Source: an uncultured Pseudomonadota bacterium (GTDB lineage: Bacteria; Bdellovibrionota_B; Oligoflexia; Oligoflexales; CAIYRB01). Taken from it: DNA of 64,000 nt. The DNA lies in contig CAIWTN010000017.1 in assembly GCA_903915625.1 (NCBI GenBank), forward strand, positions 1-64,000. The letters run 5' to 3'. The stretch's first letter is position 1. Every line of letters begins with the position of its first letter. The notes under the pieces were generated by a model. That model was given only the letters and a program-made list of their open reading frames with translations, was not told the DNA's origin and did no database searches. The position numbers and the translations under genes were made by a program. Below, one piece after another: positions 57,442 through 64,000 of this stretch.

Positions 57442-58437
57442 ATGCCCCCGGATTCTCTTGCCAAATCATTGATTGAGCAGGCTCTTGCCCCTGTGCTTCC
57501 TGATTTAGGCGAGCTAAATCAACGCCTGCTCAATTACTTGCCGACGGAAACGGCAACTGGGCGCGCGGTGGCAGAGCATGTGTTGGGTGCCGGCGGGAAA
57601 CGCATCCGGCCCGCCATGTTCTTCATGGCCTGCAGACTAATTAAATATAGCGGTGAGCATCTCTACCCGATCGCAGCTGTGACTGAATTCGTTCACACGG
57701 CGAGTCTGCTGCATGACGATGTGGTCGACAATAGTACACTTCGCCGCAACCGCCCCACTGCCAATAGCATCTACGGCAGTGCCGCAAGCGTGCTAGTTGG
57801 GGACCTTATTTACTCGACAGCAAGTGAGATGATGGCCGCGACCGGTAATATGGACATCGTTCGCACCTTCGCTCGCGCGATCCGGTTGATGAGCGATGGC
57901 GAGCTACTGCAACTTGAAAATGTATTTAATCCCGACATAAGCGAGCTAACCTACCTAACCATCCTCGAGTACAAAACGGCGGTACTTCTCGAAGCCTCGT
58001 GTCAGGCAGCTGGGCTGCTTTCCGGTGCACCTAAGGCGCACAGCGACGCACTGATGCAATTCGGTCACAACGTTGGAATGGCTTTTCAACTCATCGATGA
58101 TGCATTGGACTATACTGGGTCCGCCGCGATTGTTGGCAAAGAGACGCACTCCGACTTGCTCGAGGGCAAAGTAACCTTGCCTGTCATCATGCTCAAAGAG
58201 TTAGCCACTGCCTCTGAGTGGACGGAGATAAGCTCCCTTATTAATACGTCGGTAACTGCTGATGCCGTGACCAAGATCGCAACGTTCATCGAGAAGTACG
58301 ACACTGCGGCATTGACCGTAGAACGCGCTCATCAATACACCATGAAGGCTATGGCGGCACTACACAGCTTCCCCCCTAGCCCAGCCCGAGACTGCATGGA
58401 GAACTTAGCGAATAAGTTACTCTTCCGGTTCAATTAG
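57442..58437 (+). CDS. Polyprenyl diphosphate synthase
   Basis: GAGGKRIRPAMFF, ASLLHDDVVDNSTLRRNRPTAN, AFQLIDDALDYTG, DLLEGKVTLPVI. Start placed at ATG 57442; the ORF track starts at GTG 57367. Confidence 0.9.
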   Translation: MPPDSLAKSLIEQALAPVLPDLGELNQRLLNYLPTETATGRAVAEHVLGAGGKRIRPAMFFMACRLIKYSGEHLYPIAAVTEFVHTASLLHDDVVDNSTLRRNRPTANSIYGSAASVLVGDLIYSTASEMMAATGNMDIVRTFARAIRLMSDGELLQLENVFNPDISELTYLTILEYKTAVLLEASCQAAGLLSGAPKAHSDALMQFGHNVGMAFQLIDDALDYTGSAAIVGKETHSDLLEGKVTLPVIMLKELATASEWTEISSLINTSVTADAVTKIATFIEKYDTAALTVERAHQYTMKAMAALHSFPPSPARDCMENLANKLLFRFN

Positions 58438-58443
58438 AGGATT

Positions 58444-59787
58444 ATGATACGCAAGCGACCTAGTGACATGCATACCCTGCGTCTGGAGCAATTTGACGCG
58501 AGCTGGCAGCAACATACGCTGCCAAGCGGCCTGACCATAATGCATGTACCTAGGCCCAATGATGATCAGTTTTTCCTGGGTGTCACGCTCAAGGCAGGAA
58601 CGCGCCTCGAGAGTGCCCCGCATCCAGTAGGGGTATCGCATTTTCTCGAACACATGATGTTCCGGGGTTCGCGACTCTACCCCAACTATGCACAGCTAGC
58701 CGAGGCCTTCGAGTGGCTCGGAGGCGACTGGAATGCAGCCACAGGCCAAGAACACACCGAGTACTGGTACTCGGGTATTCGCCACACGGCCACCGAAGTG
58801 ATCGAACTTTTCGTCGATTTCTTAGACTATCCACAACTTACGGACATCGAAATCGAACGCCAAATTATCTTGCGCGAGCTCGACGGCGAAACCAACGACC
58901 ACGGCCACTGCACCGATCTCGATTATCATATTGCGACGCTGATTTGGCCGAGCACCTCAATAGCACAACCCATTCTAGGCACCCGTGATTCCATCGCAAA
59001 AATCAGTCAAGCTGATCTACGGCGTTATCGGGATGCCTTCTATGTACCCCACAACATGGCTGTCTGCGCCGTTGGTGGCGATGCTGATTTACTCAGCTCG
59101 CTGATCAAATACTTTTCTCCATTGCGTGCTGATCACAGCGCACTGCCGAGGGTGAGTTACCGGGAGCTTCCGGCATTTAAGGGGCCTGCAGTAAAATGGG
59201 TCGAGCACAGCGATAATGAGTACGAAATAAAGCTGAGCTTTGTTTGCGGATCCGAGTGGTCAGAAGATGCGCAGGGCATTGAACTGATCAGTCGGATTCT
59301 CGCGGATGGCTTCTGTTCACGACTTGGCCGCCGGCTACGTGAGGAGCTCGGCTTGGTTTATGATATTCATGCCCATGCCACTTTGGGTCTTGAGTCTGGA
59401 ACTCTGGATATCGGCGCATCCTGCGCCCAAGATCAGCTTGATGAATTCCTGCGTGAACTCACCTCGGAATTAAAACGCCTAGCCGATCAGGGGCCCACCG
59501 CAGAAGAACTTGATCGGTCGATCGTCCGCAGCATCGTAGATTTAGAATTAGCGCCCACTGTGCCAGAGGCCATAGGCACACGCTTACCGTGGGCTCAGCT
59601 GTCAGACCGCCGTCTCTCTTTAGTCACAGAACGCGAACGCCTTAAGGCTGTAACTGCGGACAAAGCTGCAGAGCTTTGTCGCCGTACCTTGCGAGCAGAA
59701 AATGCCGCAATTGCCGTATTAGGGCCTGCCAGCCGAGATATCGAGAAGCGCCTTAAGAAGGCTCTGCTATCGGGTCTTAGCGGATAA
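58444..59787 (+). CDS. M16-family zinc peptidase (insulinase/processing-peptidase-like)
   Basis: SHFLEHMMFRGS (HxxEH), ELDGETND, SRILADGFCSRLGRRLREELGLVYDIHAH. Confidence 0.92.
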   Translation: MIRKRPSDMHTLRLEQFDASWQQHTLPSGLTIMHVPRPNDDQFFLGVTLKAGTRLESAPHPVGVSHFLEHMMFRGSRLYPNYAQLAEAFEWLGGDWNAATGQEHTEYWYSGIRHTATEVIELFVDFLDYPQLTDIEIERQIILRELDGETNDHGHCTDLDYHIATLIWPSTSIAQPILGTRDSIAKISQADLRRYRDAFYVPHNMAVCAVGGDADLLSSLIKYFSPLRADHSALPRVSYRELPAFKGPAVKWVEHSDNEYEIKLSFVCGSEWSEDAQGIELISRILADGFCSRLGRRLREELGLVYDIHAHATLGLESGTLDIGASCAQDQLDEFLRELTSELKRLADQGPTAEELDRSIVRSIVDLELAPTVPEAIGTRLPWAQLSDRRLSLVTERERLKAVTADKAAELCRRTLRAENAAIAVLGPASRDIEKRLKKALLSGLSG

Positions 59788-59837
59788 AAGTTCGACGTTC
59801 GTCATGACTATTGCCCTGCAGCAAACAGGTTCTTCTG

Positions 59838-61100
59838 ATGAAATCACAATTTTGCTCAGTATTCGCGCGTGGCCGTTGCTCGGGATGTACAGCTCTGCAC
59901 ATGCCCTACCCCGAGCAACTGTCAGCAAAAGAGCAATTCGTTCGTGATACGTTAGCAAAAGTCATAAGTGCTGAGGTTAAGGTTCTGCCAATAGCCGCAT
60001 CACCGTTAAATATGACGTACCGTACCTCAGCAAAACTTTGCCTGCATGAGGAGAGGGGCTCAGGGCCAACTGTAGGCCTATATTATTTAGGTACCAAAGA
60101 AGTCACACCCATCACAAGCTGTCCGGCGCAAACAACCGGTATTAACAAATTGGTAGCCACGCTCTTTCAGAATCGGCGGCGAATACCAGCTCCGTTTTAT
60201 AATCACAAAGGGCGCGGCTTTCAGCGCGGCAAGCTCAAATTCTTGACGGTGCGCGCTGGTCCAGGCAGTGGTCTGAATGGTAGTGAATCGCACGCTCTGA
60301 TTGTGAGTCACACCGGAGTTCCCCGCCGTGATCTGATGAGTTGGTTACAACATTCAGGCCTCGGGGATGTTTGTGCTTACGAGTCGTTATTGACCCCACG
60401 CGACGGACAGGCAACGGTCGGCAGTCATAAAGCTCACCTGAGTGGGCCCGCATATTTTCCGCTGCGCATCGGCCAGCACACGTTCCAACTCCCGCCGACT
60501 TCATTTTTCCAAGCTAACCATAGCCTGAGCCCGACTTTGATTGATTTGGCGACCAAGTTTGAATATCAAGGGGCAGCTGCCAATAAAACACTGCAGCACA
60601 AAACCGGAGATGTGTTGTTAGATCTCTACGGTGGGTTTGGAGCTTATAGCTTCACCGTCGCTCCGCGATTTCACCAGGCCATCATCGTCGACGGTAACTC
60701 TGATGCAATCGCTGCAGCAACACGCATGGCAGCCAACCTCAAACTGGGGCACATAAGTGCCTTCAGTGCATACTGTGAAGATTACATGGAGAACATGGCC
60801 CATGAGTTAGCGAGTAGAGTTACTCACATCATCGTGAACCCACCTAGAGGGGGACTCTCGCGGCGCGCCTTGATGGCCCTGAGCCAGGGCCGTTTTAGTG
60901 CCGCCCGTTCGCTCAACTACGTATCCTGCAGTCCTGAGGCCCTAGCGCGCGATCTGGAGCTGCTTGTGGCACCACAGTCGGGTCCAAACAATGCGGGCGC
61001 AGGCTGGCGCCTAGTCTCTGTCCAAGCCGTCGACATGTTTCCTCAAACCGAACATGTCGAGGTCGTGGCTAAGCTAGTGCGTTCGGACCAATCTAATTGA
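59838..61100 (+). CDS. RNA (uracil-5-)-methyltransferase, RlmC-like
   Basis: FCSVFARGRCSGC (Fe-S Cys), PTSFFQANHSL, LLDLYGGFGAYSF, IIVNPPRGGLSR, LNYVSCSPEALARDL. Start at MKSQFCSVF. Confidence 0.85.
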   Translation: MKSQFCSVFARGRCSGCTALHMPYPEQLSAKEQFVRDTLAKVISAEVKVLPIAASPLNMTYRTSAKLCLHEERGSGPTVGLYYLGTKEVTPITSCPAQTTGINKLVATLFQNRRRIPAPFYNHKGRGFQRGKLKFLTVRAGPGSGLNGSESHALIVSHTGVPRRDLMSWLQHSGLGDVCAYESLLTPRDGQATVGSHKAHLSGPAYFPLRIGQHTFQLPPTSFFQANHSLSPTLIDLATKFEYQGAAANKTLQHKTGDVLLDLYGGFGAYSFTVAPRFHQAIIVDGNSDAIAAATRMAANLKLGHISAFSAYCEDYMENMAHELASRVTHIIVNPPRGGLSRRALMALSQGRFSAARSLNYVSCSPEALARDLELLVAPQSGPNNAGAGWRLVSVQAVDMFPQTEHVEVVAKLVRSDQSN

Positions 61101-61123
61101 GCACTTAAGACTGCTGTAGCCGG

Positions 61124-61537
61124 TTATCCATTCAACTCGGCCACTTGCTCGTTTAAAGTCCAAAAATCGTAAACAATACCGACGAGAAACAAACCACCGG
61201 TGCACAGATACAGTAAGCCGGTCCAGATTTTACCCATATAAAACCTATGGATACCAAAGGCCCCGAGATAAGTTAAGAGCAGCCAAGCGAGCGAGTAGTT
61301 AAGGCGCCCCTCTGGATACCGGCGCTGTGCTTGGCGTTCCATGCCGGGTATCAAAAAAGCATCAATCAACCAGCCAAATCCGCAAAGCCCAAGGGTAAAA
61401 AACCAAATGGTGCCAGTCACGGGCTTACCGTAATAAAAGCGGTGCGCTCCCGTAAACCCAAGCAACCACAGTAAATATCCGAACAGCAAGTTGTGGCTGT
61501 CGCCGTTGGCTGTGTTTTGGCTCGCCGCAATGCTCAT
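61124..61537 (-). CDS. Double TM2-domain protein
   Basis: Two copies: GAHRFYYGKPVTGTIWFFTLGLCGFGWLIDAF and GIHRFYMGKIWTGLLYLCTGGLFLVGIVYDFWTL. Confidence 0.85.
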   Translation of the reverse strand: MSIAASQNTANGDSHNLLFGYLLWLLGFTGAHRFYYGKPVTGTIWFFTLGLCGFGWLIDAFLIPGMERQAQRRYPEGRLNYSLAWLLLTYLGAFGIHRFYMGKIWTGLLYLCTGGLFLVGIVYDFWTLNEQVAELNG

Positions 61538-61770
61538 GACTCATTCTCCAAGGGTGTGCGCTTAACTAAGGGAATTCAGCACATCCTCACGAAGTGCTGC
61601 CCCCAAGGGGATACACAAAATACGCCCACACTTTCAACATGGGAAAGTGGCTAAGGCTTAGACAAATCATCTGACCAAGATTCTAAGCCTGCGATCCGAC
61701 TGACCTGAGATTTGCGCACGCATTTTGCAACAATGTACTCGAACGCACTTTTTCACAGGAAGGACTACGC

Positions 61771-63204
61771 ATGTCACAGGGCAAACGTACCCAGCAATTG
61801 CGCAAAGCCTCTCTAATTGCGAACTCGCTTTTCGCCAGTATGCTCCTGATGAACTGTAATCAAGCAAGTTTTGGCGGCAAAGAGTTCTCGGGCAATGAAC
61901 AAAACGCCAAAGACTCTGCCAAGAGGAAAGATAAATCCGATCTGACCGACGCTAGTAATAACGGCATTGACGATCAGGCTTATGGCACTCCTGAATCACC
62001 TGCCATTGATCAGCCAGGCTGGGCCGGCAATCAAATTAAGTCATTAGTTGATGCTTTATTTAAAAACGGTTCGCTACCAGCCATCGGCGACGATCCAAAC
62101 CAAGGATCGAATAAAAATTCTAGCAACAATCCTGGTGGTAACTTTAACCAAGATCAAAATGGTTCCCAACCTGGTGTCGGCGGCAGTTCTGATGGCAGCA
62201 GTGTACAGGGCGGAGACATCTTCAGTGACTCCAGTGGAGTGCTATGGTTGCCATGCCGCGCTGATGGCCCAGATGCTGGCACCTTTAACTCCGAATTCTT
62301 TGCTAAAAAAGGCTCGAAAGTGCGCCTTGCCGGCGAGTTCTGTCCGCAAACTAAAATTACTGGTGACGTAACGGTGCTGTTCATTATCGACCACTCGGGC
62401 TCGATGGAAGGCTCTGGCGGTGAAGGCCCCAACGACAAGACTGGCAACGGCACCTGTGGTCGTCTTAAATCAGCCGAGCTCATCGTTAAAAAATACCAAG
62501 AAATGGGTGGCACCAACGTGCAGGCAGGCGTCGTCGGTTTCTCAACCAAAGCTAAAGTACAAATACCTGTAGGACCCATTGACACGGTCGCGAGCAATTT
62601 AAAACCAGAAGTGTTCTGCGGTTCTGACAGCGGCATCGCTTTGACAAATTATAATGCAGCATTTACGACGGCAGAAACACAGATTGCCACCATCCCAGGA
62701 CAAAAAATCGTCTACTTCATCTCTGATGGCTCGCCAACAACTGGCGGTTCAAATCCAGCTCAATCTGGCCTACAAGCAGCGGAAAACCTACGCAAAATAC
62801 CTGGCGTCAGCCTCAATGCGCTGTTTGTCGGCTACACCACGGGCAAAGCAAATAATCCAAAGGGCTACCTAGAAACCATTACGGGCAACCCAAAACTAGT
62901 ACGCGTTACCGCGAACGCCCAGGAACTGGTTCAGGCAGCGGCAGCTTTAGCTACGCCTCCAATTACCATCACGGCAGCAGATACCTCTGCAAAAATTGAG
63001 AACGCGAATGGCACAGTCGAAGTCAAGATCGACCGCATTGAAGCCCGCAAAGATGTGCCAAATCGCTACTACTGGACCACTGAGCCATTTGAACTTATCG
63101 GCCAGGCGAGTAAAGCTGAGCTCAACAAACTCACGGTCACAGCCAAGGCGTCTACTGGTGACACGCTAACATCTGTAGCGGATATCCAATTCAATCAGAA
63201 CTAA
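61771..63204 (+). CDS. VWA-domain putative lipoprotein
   Basis: SLFASMLLMNCNQ lipobox-like; VLFIIDHSGSMEGSG (MIDAS DxSxS), VYFISDGSPTTGG. Confidence 0.85.
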   Translation: MSQGKRTQQLRKASLIANSLFASMLLMNCNQASFGGKEFSGNEQNAKDSAKRKDKSDLTDASNNGIDDQAYGTPESPAIDQPGWAGNQIKSLVDALFKNGSLPAIGDDPNQGSNKNSSNNPGGNFNQDQNGSQPGVGGSSDGSSVQGGDIFSDSSGVLWLPCRADGPDAGTFNSEFFAKKGSKVRLAGEFCPQTKITGDVTVLFIIDHSGSMEGSGGEGPNDKTGNGTCGRLKSAELIVKKYQEMGGTNVQAGVVGFSTKAKVQIPVGPIDTVASNLKPEVFCGSDSGIALTNYNAAFTTAETQIATIPGQKIVYFISDGSPTTGGSNPAQSGLQAAENLRKIPGVSLNALFVGYTTGKANNPKGYLETITGNPKLVRVTANAQELVQAAAALATPPITITAADTSAKIENANGTVEVKIDRIEARKDVPNRYYWTTEPFELIGQASKAELNKLTVTAKASTGDTLTSVADIQFNQN

Positions 63205-63230
63205 TCAGCAATATTCAGAATTAAGCAGAC

Positions 63231-63953
63231 TTAGTCTCGAGCGGTTTCCGCGAGTAATTTACGGAAATCGCTCAAAATCGTTACGGTAGCGCTAGAGCCA
63301 ATCCGCTGCACTCCAGCAGCAGCAAACTCGACAGCTGATTGAAGCGTACGAATTCCACCAGAGGCCTTAATACCGACTTCCGGATGCTGGCTTAACCCTG
63401 CGCGCATGGCTTTAATGTCTTCAAGCGAAGCTCCACGCGAGCCAAATCCTGTACTAGTCTTAACCATGGCTGCCCCAGCGTCTGCACACCAATCACTGAG
63501 CTCCGTAATCTGCTTAGGTGACAGCAGTGCCGTCTCCAAAATCACCTTAACTGGCACATGGCCAGCAACGCGCACTATGGCGGCGATATCATGGCGGACT
63601 GCGGTTGCCTCGCCGCCTAAATAAAAACCGGCATTAATCACCATATCGAGTTCTCGCGCACCGTCAGCAACTGCGCGCAGGGCTTCATCGATCTTGATAT
63701 CAGTCCGGGATGCGCCAAGTGGAAATCCAATGACGGTAATAGGCCACACTCTCGAACTGCGGAGCTCCCGAGCCGCCAAAGATACGTAGCATGGATTCAC
63801 GCAAACAGTTTTGCAGCCCAACTCATCGGCTTCCTCGCATAGAGCACGAACTTGCGCTGGCGTGGCCTCGGGCTTTAGCAAAGTATGATCGAACAACGCG
63901 GCAAAGGCGTCAACGTCTCGCAGATTTTCCGGCAGCTTGCTCAACATAAACAA
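63231..63953 (-). CDS. deoC: Deoxyribose-phosphate aldolase
   Basis: LFDHTLLKPEATPAQV, VCVNPCYVSLAARE, VIGFPLGA, KVILETALL, MVKTSTGFGSRGAS, GIKASGGIRTL. Confidence 0.96.
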   Translation of the reverse strand: MFMLSKLPENLRDVDAFAALFDHTLLKPEATPAQVRALCEEADELGCKTVCVNPCYVSLAARELRSSRVWPITVIGFPLGASRTDIKIDEALRAVADGARELDMVINAGFYLGGEATAVRHDIAAIVRVAGHVPVKVILETALLSPKQITELSDWCADAGAAMVKTSTGFGSRGASLEDIKAMRAGLSQHPEVGIKASGGIRTLQSAVEFAAAGVQRIGSSATVTILSDFRKLLAETARD

Positions 63954-64000
63954 ATCTCTCTGATTGAACGGTGCATATCGTCAGTTAGTCTGCGCACCAC

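Noticed and set aside
62740-62770. GGTTCAAATCC resembling a tRNA T-loop
   Set aside because: Inside the VWA coding frame, with no acceptor stem or anticodon arm around it.

Overview
The window is a dense, mostly housekeeping stretch of a bacterial chromosome. Codon usage, the many lipoprotein and outer-membrane genes and the gene content suggest a Bdellovibrionota/Oligoflexia-like or deltaproteobacterial-grade organism; this is inference only. I saw no rRNA, tRNA, CRISPR array, IS element or prophage. Recognisable genes include ppk (5'-truncated by the window edge), a MazG-like pyrophosphohydrolase, pabB/trpE-like, hbd, crt-like, mutY, a sigma54 activator, folB, a PTPS/SDR/phenylalanine-hydroxylase cluster, pepA, eno, an animal-type glutaminyl cyclase, tlyA, rlmN, pfk, a Lon-like AAA protease, epmA, coaD, rsmD, speA, a polyprenyl synthase, an M16 peptidase, an rlmC-like methyltransferase and deoC. 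The most interesting items are: (1) a STAS-zinc-ribbon / kinase-degenerate CheA-like / CheW-like / ParA-like gene set (20.5-23.9 kb), with a STAS-zinc-ribbon paralogue beside a PAS-GGDEF cyclase at 53.4 kb; (2) a consensus-perfect sigma54 promoter followed by a hairpin that buries the Shine-Dalgarno of a stand-alone AraC-type HTH gene, then a GAFTGA-type activator coupled to folB; (3) a eukaryote-like PTPS next to an SDR and phenylalanine hydroxylase, suggesting a dedicated tetrahydrobiopterin route; (4) an operon of paralogous lipoproteins plus an outer-membrane protein; (5) a 2002-aa TPR protein with repeated short motifs in a disordered linker; (6) an unannotated 34-aa very basic ORF at 40841-40945. 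All family calls are by eye from the translations; no database search was run.
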